Shown here: piece by piece, positions 10,738 to 23,447 of the stretch
Numbering within the stretch: the stretch's first letter is position 1
Layout of the letters: every line of letters starts with the position of its first letter
DNA from: Gaeumannomyces sp. JS-464
Taxonomy: Eukaryota; Ascomycota; Sordariomycetes; Magnaporthales; Magnaporthaceae
DNA: 64,000 bases
Direction: 5' to 3'
Assembly: GCA_002197995.1 (NCBI GenBank)
Contig: NGZR01000002.1
Coordinates: 3,720,001-3,784,000 of the forward strand
Made by a program: the position numbers and the translations under genes
Notes under the pieces: model-generated
What the model saw: only the letters and a program-made list of their open reading frames with translations
What the model was told of the DNA's origin: nothing
The model's database searches: none

Positions 10738-11782
10738 TCATGCCTTCGCGGAAACGGTCTTGATCTGGAAGACAGCTCCCGGAAGTTCCGTAGTCTCGGC
10801 GTGCACGGTTGCGGTGATTCCCATGGCGGCAAGGGCGCCGCGGACGACACCACAGGGGAACCACAGAAACTTTTCGAGGAGACATTTGCAGTCAGCAGAG
10901 CAAGGCCAGCCAGAGACGGAGGGCTGGTTACGCGGGCTGCCGTATGGGAACATACCGGTTCTGCTCTCAGCACGGCCTGGCCACCAGCTTCTGCGCTCAT
11001 CCTCGCAAAAGGTCGGAACGAGTTGTCGGTCAGGACATACACACCCTGTGCGAAAAGTGTAGTGTGTCAATATGCTGGTTCCCCCGAGAGGAGCGTGAGT
11101 GGGCACAGCCGCCGACCCCTTTATCTTCTCCCGACTGAGACAGGGCAGATGGGCCCCAGTACGGACGGACGCACGCACCCTATGGTTGGTCTTTAGATTG
11201 TCCACCTGCTTCCTGAACACCAGCGTCCACAGGTCTTTACAGAGGAACTTGATGACGTCGAGGGTGTCGTTGAAGCGCGGCCGGTCTTTGGAGAACCTAG
11301 AAGAAAAAGGAGGGGAGAGGCGCACGCGCAGCCCGGATCGTCAGCCAACCGAGCTCGCTCTGGCCCCGCGGCTGTGGTGGGAAGGGAAAGGGGACAAAAG
11401 AAGCAGACCCAGGGAAGCCTTCCTTACCTCTCAACCAGGCCCTGCCCGACACGGTAGCCCTGCATCTCCAGCCGGTACGAGACGGCGTCGCGCTCCTCGT
11501 CCTCGTCCATGGTGCCCCGCCGCGGCCCGCTCCTCCTCCTCCCGGTCTGGACGCGCCGCCGCCTGCGGACGGCGCTTCCGTCGACGGCGCGCCTGCCGCT
11601 GCTGCTGTGGATGACGACGTCGGCGCCGCCGACGCGGCGTTTGCGGCGGCGTCGATCTCGTTGGCGACGCGGTACGCCATGGGCACGAGCTCGATCAGCA
11701 GAAAGTCGAGGCACGACGAGCTGAAGAACATGGCCGTCGGGTCCGACGCGTTGTACGGCGGCATCACCGTCTCGAACGACAT
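10738..11782 (-). CDS. TRS33: TRAPP complex subunit Trs33 (TRAPPC6 type)
   Basis: Four exons on the minus strand (11428-11782, 11179-11296, 10956-11045, 10738-10869) give about 231 residues. TRAPP complexes are Golgi and endosomal tethers with Rab-GEF activity, and Trs33 is a Bet3-superfamily alpha/beta subunit. Supporting motifs in order are FFSSSCLDFLLIELVPMAYR, YRLEMQGYRVGQGLVER, RFNDTLDVIKFLCKDLW, NHRGVYVLTDNSFRPF, FLWFPCGVVRGALA and the end PGAVFQIKTVSAKA. Between helix 1 and the YRLEMQGY segment lies a low-complexity insert rich in Ala, Ser, Gly and Pro (about 55 residues), common in filamentous fungi. The frame changes once within or just after this insert, most simply one base missing in the C run at 11515-11518, just before MDEDEERD. 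Confidence 0.9.
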
Positions 11783-12931
11783 GGTGCCGTGTGTCGCCGG
11801 CGGTTTGCCGCGGGCGGCGGCGGCTGCTCGGGTTGGCGGGTCTCTTTCGCCGTTATCCCCAATGCCTCGGCGTTCGTACACGGCCCGCCCGCGTCTTCCC
11901 CTCGCGAGGCTGTTGATAGGCGGCTGGTCTCGCTGGCTCCCCTCGGTTCGCAGCGCGGCGCGCAGATCTGGGGTGTGTTTGCGTGTGCGGGGGTGGGAAT
12001 CGGCGAGGCTAGCTGGCTGGCGACTGAGCTAGGGTACGTCTTCTTGTTTGCTTCCAACGTCCAACACAGCTAAATATGTGCGACGTGCCCAGCTCGACTC
12101 TCGGGACGATTGAGACGTTTGGGACAGAACGGGCTTTCTGGTGATTTCGCGCGGGTTGTGCAGGTCGGCGTCCCTTGCTTCGATAACTGCTCCTATGTTG
12201 CGGCGGACTTTGGATAAGTGGTAATCCTTGGACGCAGACCCGTGCAAGTTCCATGCTGTGGTCCACTCCAGTTCATTCCAGCCTGTGCTGGCCGCTGAGT
12301 GGGCTCTCAATTGGCTCGTGGAAGCACGACCCCACCACCACTAATCGTCAATTGTGAGGCGAGATTCTATCTTTATGGAAGCTCCAAAGAGGCATAAGTC
12401 ATCCCTTACACCGCGTCCAATACCTGAACTATCTAATCATGAATAAGTCTTTTGATCCATGAGCCAACTGGATAACCCCAAACACCCAAGCATCTGGCAA
12501 CGACACGGCCGTCTAAGGTGCTTGGGTATCCTTGGTTCGTTCCACCGCCGTGGAGGCTCCTTGCCAGGAGCCTTCCATCGTCCGTCCAGACATCTGTCGG
12601 CTGGCTCTGTGAATTTCAGCCAAAAGAGCTCGTCAAAGAAGGCTCTGCCGAAAGATTAGAAAACTTGCTGAACATCCCGCAAAACCAAACTCCTCGCCGG
12701 GCTCCTAAAGAAAACCAGATTTGCCATGCTTTATAAAACACGAGAAAGGCTGTGCGAATGGATACCGCTGTCAGCATGGGGTCCGCGCCTCCTCCTCCTC
12801 CGGAATCAGCCTCCTTCTGGGCGTCATCGCTTGGGCTTCTGGCCTTGTTTGCGGTGCATGGCCAGATACCCCTACGACGGCGTCACTGTAAATCCAAGTG
12901 GAGCTCCACCCCTGACCAGATTGCTCAACCA
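11783..12931. other. Intergenic region between TRS33 and the SIZ gene
   Basis: About 1.15 kb between the start of TRS33 and the stop of the SUMO ligase gene, both on the minus strand. It should hold the TRS33 promoter and the 3' flank of the ligase gene. Open stretches here show no recognised domain. Confidence 0.5.
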
Positions 12932-15262
12932 TCAGTAGTAGTAGCCGTTGGTGCCGGTATTTTGTCGCTTAGGCGGAGGCGCGGAGGGCTCGTCGTCATC
13001 TGACCCGGTCAGGTCGATGACGTCTGGTGCGGGACGCTTGGTTCCGGCAGACTGTGCAGACCGGGGCATCGACGAGCCCTCTCGTGAGACTCCCATGTTT
13101 GTGTTGGGGGTGCTCGGCATCTGATGTGACCGGGCTGGTGTTGCTGTGCTGCGGCCACCGAAGTAGCTGATGTCGGATATTACGACCTCGTCATCGTCAA
13201 GATTAAAGCTGTTTTCAGGCTCGTCGTCCTTGATCTCCTCGGCTTCAGGCCCGGCTAGACGCCATTTGCCGTCGGGTTCGATTTTCACCTGCTCGACCGA
13301 CTTTGCTGACTGCTCCAGAATCTCCTTCGCATATCTATTGACCGTGTTAGTAAAAGATAACTGAGAGTAGCCAAGTCGAGAGCTAGTTCCCACAAGGGGC
13401 TACCTACTCGTCGACTGCCAGCCTCTCGAACGGCGCTGGCTGATTGCAGATGGGACACAGCCATTGCGGGCCCTGCTCCTGAAGTTGCAGGTATGAGGTG
13501 GCATCGAAACATTGGATGTGTTTGCATGCCTCCGATCTCACAGGAAGCTCAAGCCGCATACATGAGAGGGGGCATTTCAAAGACATGACCTGAGACGTCG
13601 TTACGATCTCTGTGTCCCTTGCCTTGCGGGTGACTAAAAAAAAAATGACACGGGCACATGTCAGCAATCCAGGAGAAAGGCAAAGGGGAATTCGAGGCGA
13701 GGGAAGTTGGGTCCTCGCGACTCTAAGACACATACTTTCGTTCACCACGGCCTGCCTCGAAATCTTTTTGCCGGTTTTAAGGCGACCAACAAGGCTATCA
13801 ACAGAGTGCGACTTGCAGGCATAGATGCAGACGTAGAACTTCTGAGGGGAATATGGTCTGATTAGCACACGTGTGCGACGGGGAGTGAGAAGGATCAAGA
13901 TAGTCGCAGTCACTATAGACTGTCCTGTCTTTCTGTTATAGAGTTCTATAAACTGGGATGTTTTCAGCAGGGGACAGGACAACTTACCTTGTTGGTCATG
14001 GCGTAAGTAAACTCGACGGTGTTGGGGTAGCTCGGAGGTCTCTGGCGAAGCAAGCCGGTGATGTCGGCAGGCCTGGTCGACCCAGGCTTGTTCTTGAGCC
14101 CACGCAGGTTTGCCTTGACGTCCCCGCCGTTGACCTTGAGCTCCGATTGGTGAGGAAATGCTATCTCCTGGACACCAGTGTTGCCCAAGGCGCAGAAGAC
14201 CATGATCTTGACGGAGGGGTCTGTGAGGTGCCGCTGCAGTTCATGCGCTCTGAGAGTGATCGGCACCGTACTACGGTGCTGGATCATTGCTGCTCTCACC
14301 CAGCCAAAACAGGGGCCGTTGCGTCAATAGACAAGCTCTCGGCGGATATGAAGCTTCACGAGGAGGGAGACTTACGTTCGCATGTCTTGACATCAGCCAG
14401 GAGGCTGATTGGCTCGTAAAACGGGCTCGGCTTGAAGGAAAACACTGTTTCAGTTAGGACATGTCGAAACCAGAGCGAGGGAGACTGGACCGTACGACTG
14501 TTGATAGACTGCGGCATCGCTTGCGAGGGCCTGTCGTTCTGGGTCACTGCAGTATATGACGATCCTGGAGTAGCCGAGGCAGGGTAGCCTTGGGACTGGG
14601 TGTACGCGGGCATGGAACTTCGGGGCGAAGCCGAAGAGCCAGAGCTAGCGAGGTGGTTGTGGTGCTGTTGCTGATGTGACGGCTGCGATGACGCCGCGTG
14701 AGAGGTTGCATGCTGTGGCTGATGCCCCGAATAGCTCTTCCCGTTCTGGCTATTGTGGCGAACTTGATCTATGCTGGCGCGGACCTGACCAAAGCGGAAC
14801 TGATCGGTTGCGGAATCGTGGATGACTGCGAAGACGTTCCCAGAGTCAGGACGGTGCCCGGGTTTGGAGAGAAAGTGAGTGCGCGGTGATAACACGGAAA
14901 AAGTATATGCAGACGCGGAACCGAGTGGGGGCCGTTTGGTAGGTGTGCAACTTTGCGGAAAGGGAAGGAGCGAGGGGCGCGGTCAGGCAGCCCTTTCGGC
15001 TTACTTTCGCCTTTCCTTTCGCCCTCTTTCGTTGTTGGAGGATATGGGAACCAAGGAAGACAGGAAACCAAGCAAAAGAGAGATGTCAACGGGACTCACG
15101 TGATACTATGCGGCGCTGCAGGTCGGCTTTTACACCCGAGGTCCGCAGGCCGTTGAGCTGGCAGATGCTCGCCAGCTGACGGTTCAAGAGCGCATTGCTG
15201 TTCACCAGGGTCACAAGAGCCTGGATATCAGCCCTGGCTGGAGCGTAGCCTGTTGAGGTCAT
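12932..15262 (-). CDS. SUMO E3 ligase, Siz/PIAS family (SAP, PINIT, SP-RING)
   Basis: Seven exons (15100-15262, 14496-14825, 14376-14444, 13988-14292, 13736-13841, 13408-13633, 12932-13334) join in frame to 533 residues. An N-terminal SAP DNA-binding motif lies around LASICQLNGLRTSGVKADLQ. The PINIT domain follows with FKPSPFYE, VMVFCALGNTG and NLRGLKNKPGSTRPADIT. The SP-RING has KCPLSC, CKHIQCFD and WLCPICNQP. The C-terminal tail carries a SUMO-interacting motif, VIDLTGSDDDE, a hydrophobic core followed by acidic residues. Siz/Pli1 proteins direct SUMO from Ubc9 to nuclear targets and affect heterochromatin and recombination. Intron 1 is long for a fungus (274 bp). The exon 4 acceptor is ambiguous by one codon (tandem AG at 14289/14292). 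No frame error was found. Confidence 0.94.
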
Positions 15263-16641
15263 CTCTGGTGGGCAGCTAGAGCTTGGTCTCGAGGACGAGA
15301 GACTTGATCGCTGGGAGAGGCCGAGTTTCGTCTTCTTCCACCACAGGCACCTGCCAGTGGCCTATCAACCACCCGGCCACCCGCGCACCAGGCCTAATCG
15401 CCCTGCCGTCCAAATCCGCACACGGTTGAACAATTGGAAGCTCTCGGAACGATGTTGGGTTCGAAGCAATCCGGGGCGCAGGCGCAAGCTTGGTCCGAAG
15501 CAAAAGCAAACGGAGGAAGCGCCGAAGTTATAGGTAGAGTCCAAAGTTGTAAGGAGACTCGGGCAGGCGGCAGGTGGCTGTATGCAGGAATATGTAGACC
15601 GCCGTGTCCGGACAGGCTCGACGGCGCAAGAGATGCGACACCCAATTCAACCTCGGACGGTGCCGGGGCTACGTGCTACAACCAAGTCCCAGCAAACACA
15701 CGCGTAGGCCACCGAGATGAAACGATAGCACAATATCCAGGAAGTTGGCTAGGTGGACGCAAGACGTGTCGACAGGTAGGTATGCTGGTTGGTCGGGATG
15801 TGCTCGCTCGGCAACTTTAGCGCACTCCGCGCGTCGCGATTTATGGATATGGATGTCGCTCGGCGGTAGCTTCGGGGGTCGAGCGTCGGGTTGCGCGCGC
15901 CGTGGTTCGGATAGAGAATATGTATAGCAATACCCGGCATTTGCGATAGCACCTTCATCTGCAGCTGCCTGCGCGGAAGCGTCCAACTATTAGCACATCT
16001 CCCAACGTCTGGAATCTTCGCAGCCGCTCGCCTTGCAGAGCCTCGCCAAGGGCCAGGCATTGCATCACACTTACGAAGCAGTCCGGATCAAAGCGCAATG
16101 GCCGCTTGAAGACAAGCAAGGCCGCTAACTCCTTCCTGTTGTGTGGCGTGTATAATACCGAGCGTCTTTTGCTCTCGGCCAGGGTCCTCTCCGTCGTCGT
16201 TGTCAAGCTCCGAAAGGCTGAAGGCGGAGTTCCTCAGGCAGAATCACCTCCCTGTCCTGCCTTTCCACCAGCGCGCCAGCGGTGGGGCGACAGGCAGGCC
16301 ATACACCTATCAGAATCAACCAGATGTGCCGGGGTGCCTGGAGGTGGTCCCCGCCGCGGGGGTCGCGCTGCGAGGTCATCTTTTTTTTTTTTTTTTTTCC
16401 CCTTCTCCATCCTTTCGCCCTTTAGAGTAACCCATTTTCCTCCCTTCACTATCTTATCGTAATTCGCAAAGCCGCCTTCTCCAAACAACCTGTCGACCGG
16501 GCTGTGCTCACCAATTCCGCCTAAAGTTCTCGGCGATTCATCTCGACAACAAACGAAGCATCCAGTCGCCGCACCTCCATCACATCATTGAGGAATATTC
16601 AAATTCTCGTACATCTTTTCATTCGGTACCATCAAGCAACC
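15263..16641. other. Divergent promoter region, SIZ gene and DUF2423 gene
   Basis: About 1.4 kb between divergent start codons. No gene is supported. There is a T18 tract at 16381-16398, in the promoter or leader of the right-hand gene, followed by CT-rich sequence. Tract lengths are uncertain. Confidence 0.55.
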
Positions 16642-17172
16642 ATGGCGAAATCTCAGCGAGCAAGTAGTCGTAAAAACAACAATCAGAGGCTGAAGCGCAA
16701 TGTCTTTGGCCCGGTCGAGGCGGCGAGGACCGAACGCCTTTCAGCAAAGTTGATGCAATTGGCTGCGCAGCCAAAGGAGTCTAAGATGGAGGATGTTGAC
16801 CCTGAAACCACTGCTGGTAAGTGCAGATACTGAACGTCTTTACAGGTTTCGGTTATATCAGTGAATATCTTCAAACTCACACTCATGCCCACTCGTAGAA
16901 ACCGAGGACGCGGACAAGATTGAGACAGCGGATGACGACACTAAGAGCACTAGTAAGTTTTATTTTTTTTCTTCTTAGCTTGGAACTTAACTGAAGAATG
17001 TTGAAGGGGTGGACCTCTAACATTGACTCATTTAGAAATGGACGTCGATTCCGGTGCCCAATCCTCCAAGAAGCGAAGTGGGAAGATCGAGAAGAGGCGA
17101 TCCAAGAGGTCAAAGTCCTCGATCGTGTTCAAAACCTATCAGGACAGGCACGGCTCCAAGAAGAGAAAGTGA
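16642..17172 (+). CDS. Small basic nuclear protein, DUF2423/UPF0642 family
   Basis: Three exons (16642-16816, 16899-16952, 17036-17172) give 121 residues. The N-terminus MAKSQRASSRKNNNQRLKRN, followed by VFGPVEAARTERLSAKL, is the DUF2423 signature shared with yeast YBL028C and related to animal LLPH, proteins found in the nucleolus and linked to pre-60S particles. The middle is acidic, around TEDADKIETADDDTKS. The C-terminus is strongly basic (KKRSGKIEKRRSKRSKSS) and probably serves as a nuclear or nucleolar localisation signal. The ribosome-related role is inferred from the family, not from neighbours. The frame is intact. Confidence 0.85.
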
Positions 17173-17766
17173 ATGATTCTGCTGTGATATTATAGTCCAA
17201 TCAGGAAGATATTCTAAAGGTTTGAGGAGATTACGGGGTTTCCACGATATCTGGCTGGGTTTTTCTAACTACGTCTCATTTTCACTCTTGGTCTCATGTC
17301 TTTTCTGGCCTTTTTTTTTCAATTTTTTTTTTTCCGCTTGCCTGCCTCGAGGCTGCATCCCCAGTAGGAGCAGGGGGTTTCAGAATTGGATCCACTTTCT
17401 GATGGGGTCGGCGACACAGCGCAACGGCCCCCGTTGTCCAATGGCTGTTTGACTTGTTCGTCGAATACGGTAAGGCTACCCGATCTTCATCTGTGGGTGG
17501 ACAGCTTGGCTCCTAGCTTCAGCGATGTTTAGCTGCCTTGGCTTCGTGAGCTTTTGGCAGTGTTTCGAGATACTAGCCATCCTCCAACCGGAACCAAAAC
17601 AACGTCTGGCCTGTCCATTCATCGCTCGCTTGCCGTATCTTCCTTTTCAATGATGGCGTGAGACGTATTTTCTTTGCCGCAGAATCATTCTCCCCCGCGC
17701 CAGCCTTTGCTTTAGTATTCCCCTTCGCGACAGAATCGCGACCCTTGGCGTCGCGGTTCAATATCG
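17173..17766. other. Intergenic region upstream of LAS21
   Basis: About 590 bp between two genes on the same strand. It contains two T-rich runs near 17,310-17,335 and otherwise nothing recognisable. It is presumably the terminator of the first gene and the promoter of LAS21. Confidence 0.5.
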
Positions 17767-20700
17767 ATGGGGACGGTGCAGGCGAGCCGCAATGCGGCTG
17801 CGTTTCTGGCTACTGTGCTGCTGGTCGGCGCCAACATACTAATTCCCATAGCCATCCTGACCTTCGCCACGGGCTTTTTCCCATACAAGCCCGTCCTGCC
17901 TGGTCTTGCCCAGTACGACAACCTCGAGCTGGGCCCGCCCCCCGCCGCCCCTTTTGACCGACTGGTGTTCATGGTGGTGGACGCGCTGAGAAGCGACTTT
18001 GTATATGCCGCCGGCTCTGGGTTCCGAGTATACGCAGAAGTAAGCTGCGCCTTTCCAGACATGCACGGCCGTCATGTTTTCGACTATACATGCTCACCGT
18101 CGCTTAGGCTCATACGCGATGGCACCGCGCTGCCATTCACAGCGCATGCCACGTCGCCCACAGTGACAATGCCTCGAATCAAGGCTATCACCACGGGCTC
18201 GATCCCGTCGTTTCTGGATGTTATTCTTAACATTGATGAGGGCGATGAGAGCTCGTCCCTCGCGTCGCAGGACACTTGGCTGGCCCAGATGAAGGCAAAG
18301 GACTCGGGAAAACTGCTCATGTACGGAGACGACACGTGGCTGAAGCTATTTCCGGGCACATTTGACCGCGCCGACGGTACTTCCAGCTTCTTTGTAGCTG
18401 TATGTGCTTCTTTCTGGTGTATCCTTTTCTGCACGACCCTTGCTGATCGCCCACCCAGGACTTTACCGAGGTCGACAACAATGTGACCCGCCACGTCCCG
18501 CTAGAGCTCGCGAACTCAGACTGGAGCACAATGGTCCTGCATTATCTCGGTCTGGACCACATCGGGCACAAGGGAGGCCCGAGGAGGTAAGCACAGTGCA
18601 CCCCTAAACGGGTGATCCCGGTGCGGGGGCCTCGCTGACACTGGACAAGTCAACATATGATCCCCAAACAGCGCGAAATGGATGGGATCGTTAAGGATAT
18701 CTACGAGGCAATCGAGTCTCAGGAGCACCTCCAGTCCACATTGCTGGTCATCTGTGGCGATCACGGCATGAATGATGCTGGAAACCATGGAGCGTCTTCG
18801 CCAGGAGAGACCTCGCCCGCCCTTGTGTTTGTCTCCCCCAAGCTCAAAGCCCTCGGTCACGGCTTCGAGGCGCCTGCTCCATACCGGGAGGACTTCCAGT
18901 ACTACAATGTCGTCGAGCAGTCCGATCTCGCCCCGACCCTTGCTGCGCTTCTCGGATTTCCCGTGCCGAAGAACAATCTCGGCGCCTTTATCCCTAATTT
19001 TCTCCTCTTGTGGCCGGAAAGTAGGTCGTTGCAACCTTGGTCTAGTCAAGCGTCTCAACGGGTATTCGTATACTGACGTACTCATGCACAACAAACAGGG
19101 GACGATAAGACGCAGCTTCTGCTACGCAATGCCCGTCAGGTACTGGCCATCGTCCAGGCAGCTTTTGGGGATCACCTCTTCAACGCACAGCTGCAGGTCG
19201 AAGCGTGTGCTCTGGCAAAGTCTGAAGTGGGCAAGTTGGCCTGCGAGTGGCAAAGGCTCACGGAATCTGCCAGTGAATGGGCCTCTGAGAGTCGCTTTGA
19301 CGGCGAGTGGGTGCCTCGGATGACGAACGTGAGCCTTTCCTCCTTGTCCCTTTGGGGTCTCGTGACTGCATCGTCCGCTAACCACAGTGGACAGTGGCTT
19401 CGCAAAGCACAAGGGCTGATGAGCAGCATGGCCAGCAACTACCATATGGGAAGGATAAACCTTGGACAGCTCCTTGCTGTCGCCGCCATAGGAGTCACCA
19501 TCATGGTTTCGAGGCTGCCGGCCACCGCGGAGAAGCGTTCGTACCTGCCACTGACCCTTATACGGGTTTGCTATGGTGCCATGATGTTTGCCAGCAGTTT
19601 CGTGGAGGAGGAGCAGCACTTCTGGTACTGGGCCACGACGGCCTGGCTGGCCTTCCTTGGCATCAGACGCCTGAGAAGCGCTTCAGGCCTTCTATCCCGC
19701 GACTTCATGGCCACATTCGTTGGTCTCGTGGCGCTCAGAGTGCTGCGCGCCTGGAACCAGACAGGCCAGAAGTTTGCAGGGGAGCCTGACATCGTCAAGA
19801 CCTTCCTTCGCATGAACCCCACGCTTCTCTGGGTGCTCGTCCTTGCCACATATCTTTGGGTCCACCGCGATCTGGCCCGGGGATTTGATGGGCTCCCCGC
19901 CTTTGTCAACATAACAGGCACGACCTGTCTCATACTTGTCGCCTTCACCTTTAAACTGGCGTTCACGTATGAGGACTCGCCTGAGCTGGTTGCAGGCCTG
20001 GCCGAGTATGCTCTTGGGCTCATTGCAGGGGCGTCGCTTCTGAGCCGCGCCCGTGCCGTTTTCGCTGGTCTCGGGATCGGCACCGCTTGGGTCATATTCT
20101 CCATGGTGTCGAAGCGCGGCCGCTCAAAGAAGGCATCAGGTTCGTATACACGCTCACACTCCTCAGTCCCAACTCGCAGCAGTGTAATTCCTGCGTTTGT
20201 CCCCTGAGTTACTCTAGTAACTGTCTAACCTTTTCACAGGCCCTGAGGCGCTGCACAGTCTATACACCCTGCTAGCCATAACACAATCCCGGGCCACCAA
20301 TATCCCGCTGTTCCTCATACTAGATGCCATCTACAGGTTCCTGGGCGCCCAGGAGCTCACGCTCGAGGAGCTCAGCACGTCGTGCCTGCTGCTGCAGTTC
20401 ACGACCTTCTTCGCCTTTGGCGGCACCAACTCGATCGCGTCGGTCGACCTGTCGAGCGCCTACAACGGCATCGGCAGCTTCAACGTCGCCGCCGTCGGCC
20501 TCCTGACCTTCCTGGGCAACTGGGCCGGCGCCGTGTACTGGACCTTTGCGGCAAACACGCTGCTGCTGCGCAGGAGGAAGGCGGGTGGCGCGCTCGTCTT
20601 CCGCAGGCACGTCGCCGTCCTCACCATGTTCACGGCCGCCAGCGTCGCCTTCGTCATGGCCGCGTGCACCGTGCTGAGGACGCACCTCTTCGTCTGGACC

Positions 20701-20805
20701 GTCTTCTCTCCCAAGTATCTGTACTGCATGGCCTGGGGCTTTGGGCAGCATTTGGCTGTGAACCTCGGGCTTGGTGGGGTTTTGTACTGGCTTGGTGCCA
20801 TATAA
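17767..20805 (+). CDS. LAS21: GPI ethanolamine phosphate transferase 2 (Las21/Gpi7)
   Basis: Seven exons with introns at 18040-18107, 18400-18458, 18587-18649, 19021-19098, 19329-19394 and 20140-20239 give about 867 residues. The enzyme adds ethanolamine phosphate to the second mannose of GPI anchors in the ER. The lumenal alkaline-phosphatase-like domain shows MVVDALRSDF (metal site), TSPTVTMPRIKAITTGSIP (nucleophile Thr region), LHYLGLDHIGHK and GDHGMNDAGNHG. An N-terminal anchor lies at residues about 13-35. The C-terminal half, from about NYHMGRINLGQLL, has many hydrophobic segments. Splicing intron 1 as GTAAGC...TTAG puts the two sides out of frame by one base. Removing one C at 18024-18025 restores EYTQKLIRDG, which fits the family. 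I read this as a one-base insertion error. The alternative, retaining the 68-bp intron in frame, inserts residues unknown in homologues. Confidence 0.92.
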
Positions 20806-21185
20806 TCCGAGCTGTACGTAGTAGTTGTTAGATAGGTGGTGGTCACTTCGATAGACGCATAGATGTTACGCGCGGATACTTCGCCGTTAAGATCCGGCCG
20901 TGGCCGCCCAAGCTTTTCTTTGCAACTTCTCATGCTACTTCGACTACATAGCACGCAATGTGATGAATCGGAAACAGTCGAACCCCTGGGGAAGCTGGTA
21001 GCAAGTTGGTATCACTTGGTGTTATTTACATATGTTTCGACGGCAAGAGAGGTCGGGAGAACTCGTCCACGAAAACGCACCGCCAAAACATCCAGCAACC
21101 ATGCCTATCGCGCCCAGTATCAGCTCTGCAGCCTGCCTCCTTTTATCACGCCTGCACACAGTTCCCTCGCAATATTCTACAAAGC
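20806..21185. other. Convergent intergenic region, LAS21 and NOP4
   Basis: This 380-bp stretch holds the 3' flanks of LAS21 and NOP4. Nothing else is recognised. Confidence 0.5.
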
Positions 21186-23447
21186 TCATTTTCCACGGCG
21201 TATGACTGCCTTCTTTTTCCGCATCATCCTCTTGCGCCCGATAATCTGTTGCCTCATGGCGAGCTTCTTTTCGGTCGATTTCGTCGCCTTGCCGCCCTCC
21301 ACGGCCTCTGGACTCTTCCCTCCTTCGAGCCCGCCTTGCTGTCCGTCTTGCCGTCCGCTGCTGCCCGAGGCTTGTTCTGGGTGGGTGGCCCCTGTCCCTT
21401 GAACCTCTCGTGGGTTGCGTTTCGCCGAGCCACCACGTTGGCGTTCTCGATAGCGAACTCAACAATTAGTCTCGTTGCCTTCTTGCCGGTGGCGCCGTTG
21501 ACTGAATGGCCATTGAGCCAGCGCGCACCCATTGAGAGCCCAGCGATGGGACGAATACTCTATGAAGCCGTAACCTCGACTCCTGGCACCTCCATCCGCA
21601 CTCTTGGCCTCGGGGATCTTGGAGCCATCCTTGCTCTCGAACACAATCTTGGCCTGCAGGACGACACCCTTCTTTTTCAGCTTTCTGTTGTGCTCTCCGT
21701 CCTTATCCATCTGGCCGCCCCTCCGGGACTCCTCCTTGGATAGGGGCGCGCGCTTGCCCTCTTTGACGTCTTTAGCGAAGCCAACGACGGCTTCTCGGGC
21801 CAGAGCCTTCAGATCCTTGGCTGTCATATTCCGCGGGATATTGCGGATGGCTAGCCTAGTAAGACTGAGATGCAGACTCGGGTTGCTCTCGATCATCTTC
21901 TTGCGCTGTTTGGCGCTTGCCTCCCTCATCTGGATCTCGGAAGCGGGGAGTAGGGAGTAGACTGGGGAGCTCGCCGGGATCTGGCCCTCTGATAGCAGGA
22001 AAAGCCGCCTCTTGTCCTTGTCCTGGGCGTTGCGGGCAGCGGCGGCCGCTGAGGTCATGTTCTCGGCCTCGTTTTTGCTCACGGCCTTGGAGACCTGCAG
22101 CACCCGCCCCTCCAGGGTGTACCTGCCCTCAGCATCAACCGTCTCGTCTTGCAGGATAGAGTGCTTGGTCAATGTTGGGGCAGGTCTGTAGCGCGGCGCG
22201 TTGCGAACGCAAGACTCGGCATCTTCCACATTGAAAAAACACACGAAACCCTTGCCGGCTGGCCTTTGCGTGGCGTGGTCCATGACCACACGCGCATACC
22301 TGACGGCGCCAAACTGCGCAAAGTGTTCTTTGAGCTGCTCGTCCGTGGTGGTGAAGGGCACGTTGCGAATGAATAATGTGCTAGAGTTGTCTGACGAAGG
22401 GTGCTTTTTCTTGTCGTCGTCAACCTCTGCACCCCCGTCCTCGTTGTCGTCATCATCCTCTTCATCCTCCTCTTCCTCGCCCTTTTCTGAATCCTCATCG
22501 TCGCTAGCCTCAGCCTCATCCTCATCCTCGTCCTCGCTCTCAAGCGCCTCCATGTTTTTTTCGAGGAAATTCCTGATGTCTTCATCCTCATCAAAGTCAT
22601 CTGCGCCATTCTTCGGTTCGCTCTTTGGCGTGGGCTCATCGTCTGGTTTTTTCTCCTTGGAAGCCTCCTTTTTGGCCGACTTTTTCTTAGGCGTCTCGGC
22701 CCCTGGTGCCTGTTGTTGCTCCCAGACGCTCTTGTCAACAGCCCAATCGACGGCGATAGGTCTGCCGTCGACAATCTTGCCATTGAGCTTCTCAATGGCA
22801 GTCTCGGCGTTCTTCCGGCCTCGGAGGGTGACGAAGCCGAAGCCCGAAAGCTTGCCCTTGTTGTTGGGAAGGTCGGCGAATTTGACCTTGCCGAAGCCTT
22901 GGAACAGCGCGGACAGCTGCTCTGAGCTCTTGATGCTCCAGGGAAGGTTTCTAATAATGAGTTTTGGGGCCTTGCGGCTCTCAGCCTGCTCCTCCTCGCG
23001 CTTCTGCTTCTCTTGAGCGACCTTGGAGGCCTCGACAGGGACGCCGGCCTTGGCGGCAGCACGGTGCCTGGGTTCCGCGATGTCCAATCTCAAGCGGCGG
23101 CCGTCGAGGAGCTCGTTGTTAAGCTTTTCTTTGGCCTGGATGGCATCGTCGGGGTCGGTGAAGGTGACAAAGCCATAGCCTCTGGAGGTCTTGGTTTTGG
23201 GATCGACGACGACGGTGGCGTGCTTGACGGGGAAATGCTGCGAGAAGAACTCGGTCAGAGACTCGCCGGTGGCACTGGCCGGCAGTGACCGCACGAAGAG
23301 GGACCGGCGCTCCTCAACCCGAGCCTTCTTGGTCGGCGGAGCTGGGTTGGGTGCCGTGGTCGAGTCGTCCGTGGGAGGGACCACCGCCGCCTGCTCCTGC
23401 GCCGCTTCGGCCTCGCGGCGACGCTTCTGGCTTCCGGACTTAGCCAT
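21186..23447 (-). CDS. NOP4: Nucleolar RNA-binding protein Nop4 (RBM28 type), four RRMs; two 1-base breaks
   Basis: A single exon gives about 753 residues. RRM1 (LFVRSLPASATG...GYGFVTF), RRM2 (LIIRNLPWSIKS...GFGFVTL), an acidic linker of about 60 residues rich in Asp/Glu, RRM3 (LFIRNVPFTTTD...GKGFVCF) and RRM4 (LAIRNIPRNMTA...GYGFIEYSSH) occur in this order. Nop4 is required for early pre-60S assembly and rRNA processing in the nucleolus. The frame changes twice: one extra base at the TT near 21532-21533 (just after YSSHRWAL), and one missing in the C run at 21318-21320 (plus strand). Correcting both lets the protein continue through MGARWLNGH to a lysine/arginine-rich tail ending VIRRGK, with the stop at 21186-21188. 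An uncorrected reading would stop near 21459. Confidence 0.93.

Noticed and set aside
22169..23062. Second frame of almost 300 codons on the same strand as NOP4
   Set aside because: Ser/Arg/Thr-rich shadow of the NOP4 acidic and RRM coding sequence.
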